Assembly: GCF_016756315.1 (NCBI RefSeq)
Contig: NZ_AP024235.1
Location: 2,170,001 to 2,234,000 of the forward strand
Direction of reading: 5' to 3'
Length of the DNA stretch: 64,000 nt
DNA from: Alteromonas sp. KC3
GTDB lineage: Bacteria; Pseudomonadota; Gammaproteobacteria; Enterobacterales; Alteromonadaceae
Positions within the stretch are counted from its first letter, which is position 1. Each line of letters starts with the position of its first letter. The translations under genes and the position numbers were made by a program. The notes below the pieces were generated by a model, which saw only the letters and a list, made by a program, of their open reading frames with translations, was not told the origin of the DNA and did not search any database. Positions 8,166 to 17,302 of this stretch are shown in pieces.

Positions 8166-9281
8166 CTAAACATGCGCAGCCTTGTCGAGTGGTTTAAGTG
8201 ACGACTCGACTTTTTGAGCATCTTCTTCGGTCAGTTTAGGCTTCATCGGTTGTGGTTTTCCATAAAAGTATCCTTGAAGGTAGTCTGCGTCGGCCATAGT
8301 TAACCACTGAGCTTCTTCTTCGCATTCAATTCCTTCGGCAATAACTTCAATGTGATTTGTTTTAGCAATCTTAATGAGGTTAGTGACTATATTCTGTTTG
8401 TATTCATCAATGTGGACATTTCGAACCAATTCCATATCAATTTTCACATAATCAGGCCGTAATGATTGAAGTAAGTTTAATCCGGACCATCCTGAACCAA
8501 TGTCATCCAAGGCAACCTGAAAACCTGCGTTACGATAAAATGCCAGAATACCCTTTAACTGATTTAAGTCGTTCGCACGGTGCGTTTCAGTCACTTCAAA
8601 TACAACATCTTCAGGTTTCATACCAATTTCATTAATTGAAGCTGCAGTTGCTCTTAGGCAATAGGATGGGTCGTAAATGCTGGAAGGGTTAAAATTAATG
8701 AACAACTTTCCATCGAGCTTTGCCTTTGCGGCACACTCAACCGCTGATCTTCTAGCTACAAGGTCAAGCGAAAATAACAGGTCTGACTGTTCCGCTAATT
8801 TAAATGCTAAGCTAGGCGGCACGATTGCATCGTGATCATCGCGAATACGAAACAATCCCTCATAGGCAAACAGGCTTTTATCGCTTGCATTAACGATTGG
8901 CTGATACCAGGTTTCATATCGCTCTTTTTCAACGCTTTCAATCAGCCACTTCGCCTGAAAGCGATAGATTAGGATGGCTAAGGTTGTCATTCTACCCATC
9001 TCATCAATTCCAGGAACGTCTTGAGTCTGTGAGGTAGTAACCTTGGTGTTTTCAAGCTCTTTGACTTCAAGAGCACCATTTAATGAGGTAATGAAACTTG
9101 AAATTGCAGAGCGTTCCACTTCACAAGATATGCAATGTGAGGACTCTTGCTTAGCGGGTAATTGCATCGATCCACAAAGACTCGCGACTTTTCCAAAGGT
9201 TTCTACAGTTGGGACAAAAAGCCAAAAGGTTGTCCTTTGAAAAAAGTAATCATCTATAGTCTCACAGTCAGCACAGTACAT
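8166..9281 (-). CDS. EAL-domain cyclic-di-GMP phosphodiesterase with cysteine-containing N-terminal module
   Basis: The 371-residue protein has an EAL domain over residues ~125-360 with the signature residues in place: YEGLFR (EGL in place of EAL), NFNPSS, EVTE, DDIGSG, KIDMELV, EVIAEGIE and QGYFYGKP. Hydrolysis of c-di-GMP to pGpG is therefore likely. The N-terminal ~120 residues match no domain I know; they contain CADC at the very start and a later CISC, four cysteines that could bind zinc or an Fe-S cluster or act in redox sensing. The ATG at 9281 was chosen because GGAGAG lies 7 bases upstream; the TTG at 9296 has no such site. No transmembrane helix is evident. Confidence 0.88.
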   Translation of the reverse strand: MYCADCETIDDYFFQRTTFWLFVPTVETFGKVASLCGSMQLPAKQESSHCISCEVERSAISSFITSLNGALEVKELENTKVTTSQTQDVPGIDEMGRMTTLAILIYRFQAKWLIESVEKERYETWYQPIVNASDKSLFAYEGLFRIRDDHDAIVPPSLAFKLAEQSDLLFSLDLVARRSAVECAAKAKLDGKLFINFNPSSIYDPSYCLRATAASINEIGMKPEDVVFEVTETHRANDLNQLKGILAFYRNAGFQVALDDIGSGWSGLNLLQSLRPDYVKIDMELVRNVHIDEYKQNIVTNLIKIAKTNHIEVIAEGIECEEEAQWLTMADADYLQGYFYGKPQPMKPKLTEEDAQKVESSLKPLDKAAHV

Positions 9282-9439
9282 ATTTACGCTCTCCAAATTG
9301 TGACGTAATCATTACGATGTAGAAGTCTACTTGGTTCGCTTACAGCTCTCTTGAAGGTGAATTGTTATAGCGCGCTAGTTTTTTGTGTTAAATTACGGAT
9401 ATACTTTACTGATTAATACATACTACTTTGAACTCTATT

Positions 9440-10141
9440 ATGTCTTTGCGTGCTGCAGAATTGGAAAGCGCAGTACGCCCGTTTCACGCCCGTGGTAGTA
9501 AAGTAATACGTTGCGAGGCGTGTCTATTACCGAAATTGAATTGCATTTGCGCACATAAGCCTACACCCGGCACTGATATCGCGGTTTTGTTTTTGATGTA
9601 TAAAGGGGAGTACTACAAGCCTACCAATACAGGCCGACTAATTGCAGATGTAGTAGAAGATAACCATGCATTCTTATGGAAGCGGACAGAGCCTGAATCA
9701 GCGTTACTTAATTTGATTAACGACCCGCGTTATTTTCCCATTGTCGTGTTTCCACATGAATACGCTGAACCATCCCGTTGTATCACAACGCCGCCAACGC
9801 CCTGTGACAAAAAACTTCTGTTTATTTTTTTGGACGGCACATGGCGCGAGGCAAAAAAAATGTTTGTCAAAAGCCCTTACTTACACCAGCTTCCTGTATT
9901 AGGGTTAAGTACACAACGCGATTCGGATTATTTACTTAGAGAATCTACACATGCGTTTCAACACTGTACTGCTGAGGTTGGTATAAGCGTGCTCGAATTA
10001 GCAGGGCAACAAGAGGGTGCTAATACACTATCACATTATTTTAGTATTTTTAGGCGAGAGTATTTAAAGGGCAAGCCCCATTTGCAGCACAAATTGGCGT
10101 TTGCGTCTTCGCAAGTAAAAGAACAGGTAGTAAAAAAGTAA
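9440..10141 (+). CDS. DTW-domain tRNA-uridine aminocarboxypropyltransferase (TapT-like)
   Basis: The 233-residue protein has the treble-clef cysteines near the start ([13 protein letters not shown]) and the DTW-type motif as [10 protein letters not shown]. Family members (E. coli YfiP/TapT) transfer the 3-amino-3-carboxypropyl group of SAM to a tRNA uridine, giving acp3U. The ATG at 9440 fits homologues; an upstream in-frame TTG at 9428 is possible. The next gene begins about 60 bases later and is functionally unrelated. Confidence 0.87.
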   Translation: MSLRAAELESAVRPFHARGSKVIRCEACLLPKLNCICAHKPTPGTDIAVLFLMYKGEYYKPTNTGRLIADVVEDNHAFLWKRTEPESALLNLINDPRYFPIVVFPHEYAEPSRCITTPPTPCDKKLLFIFLDGTWREAKKMFVKSPYLHQLPVLGLSTQRDSDYLLRESTHAFQHCTAEVGISVLELAGQQEGANTLSHYFSIFRREYLKGKPHLQHKLAFASSQVKEQVVKK

Positions 10142-10203
10142 CTTTTGTTTGCGATATTGTTGTTTGGATACCACTATTTCAACGTAACTTAAAGGAAAAG
10201 AAT

Positions 10204-10698
10204 ATGGCTTCAATTACATTTCAAGGCAATGAAGTATTAACCGTTGGTGAATTACCAAGTGTTGGAAGCAATGCACCAGACTTTACCTTGGTCAAAGCTG
10301 ATCTCAGTGAAATATCACTATCATCACTTGCAGGGAAAAACGTTGTCTTAAATATCTTCCCGTCAATTGATACGGGTACGTGTGCAATGTCAGTACGTAA
10401 GTTCAACGAGCAAGCAGCTGGGTTGGATAATACTACGGTTATTTGTGTTTCAGCAGATTTGCCGTTTGCTGCTGGTCGTTTTTGTGGAGCAGAAGGGATC
10501 GACAATGTCATAACGGGCTCTACGTTCCGTTCAAGCTTTGGCGATGATTATGGTGTTACATTTACATCAGCTCCTCTGGCTGGACTGTTATCTCGCTGTG
10601 TAGTGGTAATAAACGGTGAAGGTAAAGTGGTGTATACGGAACAAGTTGCAGAAACCACTGAAGAACCAAATTATGAAGCGGCAATAGCAGCGCTGTAG
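10204..10698 (+). CDS. tpx: Thiol peroxidase
   Basis: This 164-residue atypical 2-Cys peroxiredoxin reduces lipid and other hydroperoxides with thioredoxin. The peroxidatic cysteine is in [16 protein letters not shown] (~residue 60) and the resolving cysteine in [10 protein letters not shown] (~94). The N-terminal [16 protein letters not shown] is characteristic of Tpx. A purine-rich ribosome-binding site (AAAGGAAAAG) precedes the ATG. A sulfurtransferase gene follows after 45 bases. Confidence 0.96.
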   Translation: MASITFQGNEVLTVGELPSVGSNAPDFTLVKADLSEISLSSLAGKNVVLNIFPSIDTGTCAMSVRKFNEQAAGLDNTTVICVSADLPFAAGRFCGAEGIDNVITGSTFRSSFGDDYGVTFTSAPLAGLLSRCVVVINGEGKVVYTEQVAETTEEPNYEAAIAAL

Positions 10699-10743
10699 TA
10701 CATTGTTTTTAAAGCAGGAAATTACCAAGCAGGAGAGCGACTA

Positions 10744-11571
10744 ATGTCAGTGTTATTGCAAGTTGGAGAACTTGCCTCGTTAATGCAAGAAAAACCAATG
10801 ACACTCGTTAGAGCTGTTATGGATGACCCTGTAACACAGACACCTGATGCACGTGATGCTATGGTGCTTCCTGCTTCTGTAGATTTTGATCTTGATGGTG
10901 AGGGTAGCGATCATGCCACGGGTTTTCCTCACAGTATGCCATCTACAGAACAGCTCAGCATTTATTTAGGTAATCTCGGTATTACAAACAATACGCCGTT
11001 AGTCGTTTACGATACCAGAGGGACATACAGCGCACCGAGAGTGTGGTGGATGTTAAAAGCTATCGGTCATCAAGATGTTAGTTTATTAGACGGAGGACAG
11101 CCTGCGTGGAAACACGCTGGCCTGCCTCTATCGGAACAGAGACAATACGGTAACTTTTCCTATCAAGGCTATGCACGACCTGGTTGGTTCGTAGGTTCTG
11201 ACGCAGTATTAGAAGCCCTTGATACGGATGTTCAACTTGTAGACGCCAGAAGCGAACCTAGGTTTTATGGTGAGGTTTTAGAGCCTCGAAAGGGGCTTCG
11301 CTCTGGCCACATGCCAGGCGCGTTCAATTTGCCCTTCACCTGTTTATTGAAAAATGGCCATTTTGCGCCGGTTGACGAGTTAAAAGCCATATTTGCTTCA
11401 ACAGGCGTCGATTTGACTAAACCCATTATTTGTACCTGTGGTTCAGGTATAACCGCCTGTATCATTGGTACTGCTGCGTTACTATGTGGTGCGACTCAAG
11501 TTTCAGTTTATGATGGCTCGTGGTCAGAGTGGGGGGCTAATGCCCAATACCCTGCAACGTGCGAAAGATAG
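10744..11571 (+). CDS. sseA: 3-mercaptopyruvate/thiosulfate sulfurtransferase (tandem rhodanese)
   Basis: The 275-residue protein has an inactive N-terminal rhodanese repeat (LVVYDTRGTYSAPRVWWML, LLDGGQPAW) and a catalytic C-terminal repeat ending in the active loop CTCGSGITACI. The CGSG(I/V)TA loop is typical of mercaptopyruvate sulfurtransferases rather than thiosulfate rhodaneses. It passes sulfane sulfur to thiols or cyanide. An AGGAGAG site precedes the ATG. Its stop region overlaps a possible upstream extension of the next gene, but that gene's supported ATG is 48 bases later. Confidence 0.9.
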   Translation: MSVLLQVGELASLMQEKPMTLVRAVMDDPVTQTPDARDAMVLPASVDFDLDGEGSDHATGFPHSMPSTEQLSIYLGNLGITNNTPLVVYDTRGTYSAPRVWWMLKAIGHQDVSLLDGGQPAWKHAGLPLSEQRQYGNFSYQGYARPGWFVGSDAVLEALDTDVQLVDARSEPRFYGEVLEPRKGLRSGHMPGAFNLPFTCLLKNGHFAPVDELKAIFASTGVDLTKPIICTCGSGITACIIGTAALLCGATQVSVYDGSWSEWGANAQYPATCER

Positions 11572-11618
11572 CAAAAAATAGTATTAGCGACCCAATACAG
11601 TATCCAGTGAACACAAAA

Positions 11619-12329
11619 ATGACAAAGCCCAACATAGTCGTGTTAACAGGCGCCGGTATTTCCGCAGAGTCTGGAATTAAAACGTTTAGAGATAATGATG
11701 GTTTATGGGAAAACCACCGGATAGAAGAGGTAGCTACCCCTGAAGCTTTTCATGCTAACCCCGATTTAGTCTATCGTTTTTACAATGCACGTCGTACACA
11801 ACTTCAACAAGCTAGTGTTAAACCAAATGCCGGTCATAAGGCATTATCAAAACTAGAAGCGCACATTGGGAAAAATTTGTTATTAGTTACTCAGAATGTA
11901 GACGACCTACACGAGCGTGGCGGATCTCAAAACGTAGTGCACATGCACGGCGAGTTAAAGTCGGCACGGTGTGGTGATTCTGGTAAGCGTTTTGAATGGC
12001 TTGATGATTTTGATGGTACAACGGCTTGTCCCTGCTGTGGTAGAAATACGCTTAGACCTGATATTGTGTGGTTTGGCGAAATGCCGATGCACATGGATAG
12101 TATCTATGATGCTTTAGCGATGGCTGATATTTTTATTTCAATAGGGACGTCAGGAAATGTCTATCCCGCGGCGGGCTTCGTACAAGTCGCAAAAGAGGCG
12201 GGGGCTTTTACCATAGAAGCTAATTTAGCTTTTGGCGCTACCAATGCACTTTTTGATGAGTCGCGACAGGGGCTGGCTACAGAAGTAGTACCAAAGCTCG
12301 TTGACGATCTCATTGCACAATTTAATTAA
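11619..12329 (+). CDS. cobB: NAD-dependent protein deacylase (class III sirtuin)
   Basis: The 236-residue sirtuin has the NAD-binding GAGISAESGIKTFR, catalytic HMHGE, the TQNVDDLHERGG loop, and a structural zinc site with one cysteine at ARCGDSGK and a CPCC pair. The Y-x-x-R pair in FYNARR is the acyl-pocket pair that allows desuccinylation in CobB/SIRT5. Substrates would be acyl-lysines such as acetyl-CoA synthetase. The ATG at 11619 was chosen by comparison with E. coli CobB; the frame stays open to 11559 but the extra 20 residues look non-homologous. Confidence 0.93.
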   Translation: MTKPNIVVLTGAGISAESGIKTFRDNDGLWENHRIEEVATPEAFHANPDLVYRFYNARRTQLQQASVKPNAGHKALSKLEAHIGKNLLLVTQNVDDLHERGGSQNVVHMHGELKSARCGDSGKRFEWLDDFDGTTACPCCGRNTLRPDIVWFGEMPMHMDSIYDALAMADIFISIGTSGNVYPAAGFVQVAKEAGAFTIEANLAFGATNALFDESRQGLATEVVPKLVDDLIAQFN

Positions 12330-12353
12330 TTCGCGCTGTAGGAGGCGCATTAC

Positions 12354-12980
12354 ATGCAGTACATGAACGAGTTTTTAACTATCGCCTTAGTTCACCTTGT
12401 TGCGGTGGCAAGCCCAGGGCCTGATTTTGCGATTGTTGTTAGAAACAGCGTGGCGTATGGACGTCGAATTGCCATGTATACCAGTATAGGTATTGGTGCT
12501 GCCATTTTATTGCACGTGGCGTATTCACTCGTTGGCCTTAGTGTAGTGATAGCCACCACACCGTGGTTGTTTACAACGTTTAGTTATCTTGCCGCGGCCT
12601 ATTTGTTGTATCTCGCCATTGGCGCGCTTAGAAGTGGCCCTCCCAAAGATGATGAGATTACCGTTGAAGTGAAGGGGAAAACGCAAATTTCTGCCAAAAA
12701 GGCCTTATGGATGGGCTTTTTAACAAATGGACTGAACCCAAAAGCGACACTGTTTTTCTTATCATTGTTCACTGCAATAATTAGTATCGATACACCATTT
12801 GGCGTAAAACTTGGTTATGGCATCTATTTGTCTATTGCGACAGGTTTATGGTTTTGCTTCCTTTCCTACTTGTTCAGTACAAGCAAAGTGGCAGAGCTAA
12901 TCGGTAAAAAGGGGTATTGGCTAGACCGTGCCATGGGCGTACTCCTTGTTGGATTGGCCGCTAAGTTAATCATTGGTTGA
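12354..12980 (+). CDS. LysE/RhtB family amino-acid exporter
   Basis: The 208-residue membrane protein has about six hydrophobic helices. The conserved LysE-family N-terminus is VAVASPGPDFAIVVRNSVAYGRR, with the later GFLTNGLNPKATLFFLSLF. Relatives export threonine, homoserine, lysine, leucine or quaternary compounds; the substrate cannot be read here. AGGAGG lies 8 bases before the ATG. It begins 24 bases after cobB and may share its transcript. Confidence 0.88.
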   Translation: MQYMNEFLTIALVHLVAVASPGPDFAIVVRNSVAYGRRIAMYTSIGIGAAILLHVAYSLVGLSVVIATTPWLFTTFSYLAAAYLLYLAIGALRSGPPKDDEITVEVKGKTQISAKKALWMGFLTNGLNPKATLFFLSLFTAIISIDTPFGVKLGYGIYLSIATGLWFCFLSYLFSTSKVAELIGKKGYWLDRAMGVLLVGLAAKLIIG

Positions 12981-13056
12981 TAAAAGGCAGACGGGCAATT
13001 ATCACCGTAAGTTGATATAATCCAACGGTTTTAACAAGTTCGCTAAAGAGAGTTGT

Positions 13057-13788
13057 GTGAAAGAAGTACATCCAGACCGTCTTAGTCAAACGTTAGCAAA
13101 AGCCTATGAGTTCGACATTAAAGCACTTTTGTCAAAAGCTGCGCGCTTGACGAAAAGCAATTTTGGAACCTTACTGCAGGGCAGTGTAGTGCTGTTTCTA
13201 ACCTTTGTTGTACTTGGTGTTTTTGCACAGCAATACATTACTGTCCATGATGATGGAACGTACATCTTCGAGCACCAATCTATTATTGAAATTGCCGCTA
13301 TATGTATCGTCGCGCCACTACTGACGGGTCTATACATGATAGGTGTTACCCAAGCGCGTGGTCTTAAAACCTCGGTTTTTACTATTTTTCAGTATTTCCC
13401 TTTATTGTTTTTGTTAGCGTTGACGCAACTTGTAAACAGTATTCTGGTACAACTTGGTTTGGTGTTACTCCTGCTACCAGGGATCTATTTCTATATAGCA
13501 TCATCGTTTGCGCTTATGTTGGTTGCCGATAGAAAAATGACGCCCATAAGCGCAATTATTTTGTCGTGTCGCGTATTTAATGCCTATTGGTCTCAGATTG
13601 CTGCTGTTTTTGTTGTGTTTACACTACTATTCATAACGGCACCACTTACGTTGGGATTCTCGCTTATATGGGTTTTGCCTTTTTATTTTAGTATGATGGG
13701 CTTGCTCTATCAGGAACTGATTGGGGAGCAGGGCCAACGCACGGACGCATCAGAAAATGATGTGAATGAGTCTAGCTTCGATGCATAA
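13057..13788 (+). CDS. YciC-like multi-spanning membrane protein
   Basis: The 243-residue protein starts with GTG after AAAGAGAG. A ~40-residue cytosolic N-terminus is followed by about six hydrophobic segments. The middle, LVLLLLPGIYFYIASSFALMLV, and the layout resemble the UPF0259/YciC family, whose function is not established. Its last codons overlap the start of the Bax-like gene by 8 bases, indicating translational coupling with that envelope gene. No catalytic residues are evident. Confidence 0.65.
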   Translation: MKEVHPDRLSQTLAKAYEFDIKALLSKAARLTKSNFGTLLQGSVVLFLTFVVLGVFAQQYITVHDDGTYIFEHQSIIEIAAICIVAPLLTGLYMIGVTQARGLKTSVFTIFQYFPLLFLLALTQLVNSILVQLGLVLLLLPGIYFYIASSFALMLVADRKMTPISAIILSCRVFNAYWSQIAAVFVVFTLLFITAPLTLGFSLIWVLPFYFSMMGLLYQELIGEQGQRTDASENDVNESSFDA

Positions 13789-14572
13789 ACGTGAAACATT
13801 AAAAATTGTACTTATCACTCTCGGTGTTCTTGCCGTTATTGTGATAAACGCCATAATTTTTACTGAAGATGAGCCTGATATTCTCGACGTGCCCCAATCT
13901 GTAGAGGCAAAAAAGCCGGTACCAGATTTTTCTCAATACACCGATGTTAAGGAAAAAAAGGCGGCTTTTTTTTCTTATTTACGACCAGAAGTCGAAAAGC
14001 AAAATGCCTACTTGTTAACGTTAAGGCACTACGTTCAAACACTTTATCGCAAAGCGCTCGCCAATGAGCCTTTAAGCGATGATGATGAAGCGCGTATAGT
14101 ATGGTTAGAAGAAGAATACCGCGTTAAATCTAACCAACCGCTAAAGACGAAACTGTTAGCCCTTTTACAAAAAATAGACGTGTTACCCGTTGAACTTGTT
14201 CTCGTACAAGCTGCTAATGAGTCAGCTTGGGGAACGAGTCGCTTTGCTCGCAAGGGGTATAATTTTTACGGACTGTGGTGTTTTTCGAAAGGCTGTGGCT
14301 TTGTGCCTAGTCAACGAAACGATGGTGCATCTCATGAAGTTGCCAAATTCGACAGTCTTTCTCGCGCTACGTATACCTACATGCGTAATTTGAACCGTCA
14401 TGATGCCTATGAAGATTTACGCGAAATTAGAAGCCGATTACGAGCTAACCAAATTCCTATTACTGGTGTTGCGTTAGCCGAAGGGTTGATGAATTACTCA
14501 GAGCGTGGAGCCGCTTACGTCGAAGAGCTTCAAACTATGATCCGATTTAACGAGGAGTTTTTAACCGAATGA
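13781..14572 (+). CDS. Bax-like protein with glucosaminidase domain, membrane-anchored
   Basis: The 263-residue protein has one N-terminal membrane anchor (IVLITLGVLAVIVINAIIF) and a C-terminal glucosaminidase (GH73-like) domain. The catalytic-region stretch is ELVLVQAANESAWGTSRFAR, followed by GYNFYGLWCFSKGCGFVP and YMRNLNRHDAYEDLR. This matches the Bax family related to N-acetylglucosaminidases that cut peptidoglycan glycan strands. The glutamate of ANESAWG is the likely catalytic acid. The ATG at 13781 overlaps the previous stop; the following gene overlaps its own stop by 4 bases. Confidence 0.85.
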   Translation: MHKRETLKIVLITLGVLAVIVINAIIFTEDEPDILDVPQSVEAKKPVPDFSQYTDVKEKKAAFFSYLRPEVEKQNAYLLTLRHYVQTLYRKALANEPLSDDDEARIVWLEEEYRVKSNQPLKTKLLALLQKIDVLPVELVLVQAANESAWGTSRFARKGYNFYGLWCFSKGCGFVPSQRNDGASHEVAKFDSLSRATYTYMRNLNRHDAYEDLREIRSRLRANQIPITGVALAEGLMNYSERGAAYVEELQTMIRFNEEFLTE

Positions 14573-15204
14573 TACGCGCCGCACTATTACTGGCTTCATC
14601 ACTTGTATCAGGCTTTACTTTCAGCGAAACCATTGATGTTGAATATAGCCGTTTTTACAGCCATATTAAGAAATTAGATAACGAGGATACCCAAGCGTTA
14701 CAGTTCGCTTTTGGTTTTATCCGAGTTGGTGAAGGTCGCTTATGCGGAATTGAGCAAGCTGAGATTGTCACCGACAAGAAAAAAATGCCGCTGGATGTGA
14801 GCGAAGAAGGCCGCTTTACTGTGCCAGCTGAAAAAGCACTAAAGTTGGCTAATGCGCTGGTTAGAATTTCACTAGAAGAACGGGCTAATGTGTGCGATAT
14901 GTCAGTGCAGTTGGAAACTAAGCCTGAATATTTGAAACAGTATTACACCAAAGATGAGCTCGACTTCCTCTACGAACAGTATGCTGCTTTTTTTAACGAA
15001 ATGGGAAGTTTCCTGTCGTTTATGATGCCCTCAGTTAAAGGGTTAATGGTGCAATTTAACGATAAACACCTAGATTTCGTTACTCCACAAGGTGTTAAGG
15101 TTAATAATGGTATTATGCAGTTAGATGAGGAATGGCTAAAAGACGCTAAAGACCTTACGCTGCCTGAAGCGCCGTTAAGAATTACCGCTATGGCTTCAAG
15201 TTAG
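14569..15204 (+). CDS. Exported DUF2987-like protein
   Basis: The 211-residue protein has a signal peptide (IRAALLLASSLVSGFTFS). The mature part, VEYSRFYSHIKKLDNEDTQALQFAFGF, resembles the DUF2987 family of Vibrio, Shewanella and Alteromonas; its biochemical role is unknown. Two cysteines (GRLCGIEQ and ANVCDMS) could form a disulfide. The ATGA overlap with the Bax-like gene and convergence on rssA place it last in a three-gene envelope operon. Confidence 0.75.
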   Translation: MIRAALLLASSLVSGFTFSETIDVEYSRFYSHIKKLDNEDTQALQFAFGFIRVGEGRLCGIEQAEIVTDKKKMPLDVSEEGRFTVPAEKALKLANALVRISLEERANVCDMSVQLETKPEYLKQYYTKDELDFLYEQYAAFFNEMGSFLSFMMPSVKGLMVQFNDKHLDFVTPQGVKVNNGIMQLDEEWLKDAKDLTLPEAPLRITAMASS

Positions 15205-16185
15205 AAGCTGATACCTAATTTGTTCTGCTATTCGGGCGATAGTTTCTTCGCCCTTTGTGCATAACTCTTGTGCACGATGAAATTCCATGATCCCCACATC
15301 GGTAAGTTGAGGCTCAATAAGTATATCGGGTGGATCGCCTGCTAAACGCGAACGTGTAACGCGTGCTTGAAGGATATCAAGCGAGCTACTCATCACACTC
15401 ATGATACCTGGTGGGTTACTTTTCTTTGCTTTTGCGGGCACTTCAGTCACTTCTTCTTCAATTTTTTCAATAACTTCTGAAGCTATTGATTCATCAGTGA
15501 CAACAGTTGGCTCTTTTTCTTCTTGCTTACTATCGGGTGAAAACCATTGCTTCAACACATTTTGACTTTTGGTAAAAAAGTCTTCTGTTTTACGTTGATT
15601 TTCTTCATGATCATGACGTAACTTTTCAATCATTAACGGACGAAAATCTGCATTGAGGTTTACCGCAATAACAAAATCCGCACCTAACTGTCGGCACAGA
15701 TTGACAGGAACTGGATTCACAACAGCGCCGTCAACAAGCCAGCGATCGCCATGCGCAACGGGCGCAAACAGGGCGGGAATTGCACATGAAGCCTGAATTG
15801 TGTCGCCAATGGGACCAGAGTTAAACACGACTTCGCGGCCCGAATATAAATCGGTTGCGACCGCGGCGAAAGGTTTTAGCATATCTTCGTAGTTCTCAAC
15901 ACAAAACTCGTTAGACAGCTTATCAAACACCTTTTGACCGCTGGCAATTCCACCACGTCGAAGGCCTACACCCATTAGCGCCAACACTTGCCAGTCACTT
16001 AACGAGCACGCCCATTCTTGTAACTCATCCAATTTTCCACTTGCGTAGGCAGCACCGACGTATGCGCCAATAGAGCAACCTGCAACGACATCTATCTTAA
16101 CACCGAGTTTTTCCAGTGCTTTTATAATACCGATATGGGTCCAGCCTCTTGCTGCACCAGCACCTAACGCAAGTCCTATTTTCAT
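15196..16185 (-). CDS. rssA: Patatin-like phospholipase, RssA type
   Basis: The 329-residue protein has the patatin elements in order: glycine-rich oxyanion loop GAGAARGWTHIG, nucleophile elbow GCSIG, and catalytic aspartate in DGAVVNPVP. Family members are serine acylhydrolases acting on lipids. A charged low-complexity insert (EEKEPTVVTDESIASEVIE region) separates the patatin core from a conserved C-terminal tail around DIAQARVTRSRLAGDPPD-like sequence. It begins directly after the ttcA stop, so the two are coupled. Confidence 0.87.
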   Translation of the reverse strand: MKIGLALGAGAARGWTHIGIIKALEKLGVKIDVVAGCSIGAYVGAAYASGKLDELQEWACSLSDWQVLALMGVGLRRGGIASGQKVFDKLSNEFCVENYEDMLKPFAAVATDLYSGREVVFNSGPIGDTIQASCAIPALFAPVAHGDRWLVDGAVVNPVPVNLCRQLGADFVIAVNLNADFRPLMIEKLRHDHEENQRKTEDFFTKSQNVLKQWFSPDSKQEEKEPTVVTDESIASEVIEKIEEEVTEVPAKAKKSNPPGIMSVMSSSLDILQARVTRSRLAGDPPDILIEPQLTDVGIMEFHRAQELCTKGEETIARIAEQIRYQLLT

Positions 16186-17139
16186 TTATCGCGGTTCCAT
16201 TATATTGACTACTTCGATAGTGTTGTCATTATCTAGTGCGCTCTCATCTGCACTTGTATTAAAAGAGGGTTGATCAAAACCGATATCGCCATCTTCTACC
16301 GGGCCATCTTGCGTGGTAATTGATTTAAAATCGTATAAATTGCTGTCTACCAAGTGTGAAGGTGCCACGTTTTGCAGCGCCCGGAACATAGATTCGATAC
16401 GACCTGGAAAGCGACGATTCCAATCTTGCAACATGGCTTTAATATTCTGGCGCTGTAGGTTCTCTTGTGAACCGCATAGGTTACACGGAATGATAGGAAA
16501 CTCTGCTGCCTGAGAATATTTTTCGATATCTTTTTCAGTGCAATAGGCTAGTGGGCGAATAACAATGTGTTCACCGTTGTCGCTAACAAGCTTTGGTGGC
16601 ATCGATTTTAGTTTACCGCCATGAAACATATTTAAAAAGAAGGTTTCTAGCATGTCATCACGGTGATGGCCTAGTGCAATTTTAGTTGCTCCTAATTCTT
16701 TCGCAGTGCGATACAAAATACCGCGACGCAAACGGGAGCAAAGAGAGCAGGTTGTTTTACCTTCAGGAATTTTATCTTTAACAATTGAATAGGTGTCCTC
16801 TTCGACGATTTTGTAATCGACACCAATGCTATCTAGATACTCAGGTAAAATATGCTCCGGGAAACCGGGCTGTTTCTGGTCTAGGTTTACGGCAACAATA
16901 TCAAAGTGAATAGGCGCAATCTTCTTTAAAAATAAAAGAATGTCGAGCATGGTGTAACTGTCTTTACCGCCTGATAAGCACACCATTACCTTGTCATTAT
17001 TTTCAATCATTCCAAAATCGCCAATGGCTTTACCCACATTCCGGCGAAGGCGTTTTTGAAGTTTGTTGAAGTTGTACTTTTGCTTACTTTGCGTCGCATT
17101 TAAAGGCGCCGCATCAGCACCATTTGTGCCTAGACTCAT
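16186..17139 (-). CDS. ttcA: tRNA 2-thiocytidine(32) synthetase
   Basis: TtcA thiolates C32 of tRNAs using an Fe-S cluster and ATP. The PP-loop is [10 protein letters not shown] and the cluster/catalytic cysteines are in [12 protein letters not shown] and [13 protein letters not shown]. The [16 protein letters not shown] stretch is typical. The 317 residues include a less conserved acidic C-terminal extension of about 50 residues. It is followed immediately by rssA. Confidence 0.95.
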   Translation of the reverse strand: MSLGTNGADAAPLNATQSKQKYNFNKLQKRLRRNVGKAIGDFGMIENNDKVMVCLSGGKDSYTMLDILLFLKKIAPIHFDIVAVNLDQKQPGFPEHILPEYLDSIGVDYKIVEEDTYSIVKDKIPEGKTTCSLCSRLRRGILYRTAKELGATKIALGHHRDDMLETFFLNMFHGGKLKSMPPKLVSDNGEHIVIRPLAYCTEKDIEKYSQAAEFPIIPCNLCGSQENLQRQNIKAMLQDWNRRFPGRIESMFRALQNVAPSHLVDSNLYDFKSITTQDGPVEDGDIGFDQPSFNTSADESALDNDNTIEVVNIMEPR

Positions 17140-17302
17140 AATTAACTAGCTTGGTTTGTAATAAAAGGCACATTATACAATAAAGCACCTTTTCGAAACC
17201 ATGCCTGCGTGCGGTAATTTATTCGCTATTGTTTACTCAGAGCTCTTGTTCGTTCAGAGCTCTTGTTCGGTTAGCATATTGACGTCCTACTTTGCACAGC
17301 AG

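Noticed and set aside
9282..9296. TTG start extending the EAL protein
   Set aside because: The ATG at 9281 has GGAGAG at a proper distance; the TTG lacks a ribosome-binding site and would overlap that signal.
11559..11618. N-terminal extension of the sirtuin overlapping sseA
   Set aside because: The extra residues do not resemble CobB, and the ATG at 11619 gives the normal start TKPNIVVLTGAGIS.
17237..17269. 17-bp tandem repeat (two copies of TCAGAGCTCTTGTTCG plus one base) after uspE
   Set aside because: Only two copies are present, with no extension and no associated gene. It is probably a local duplication.
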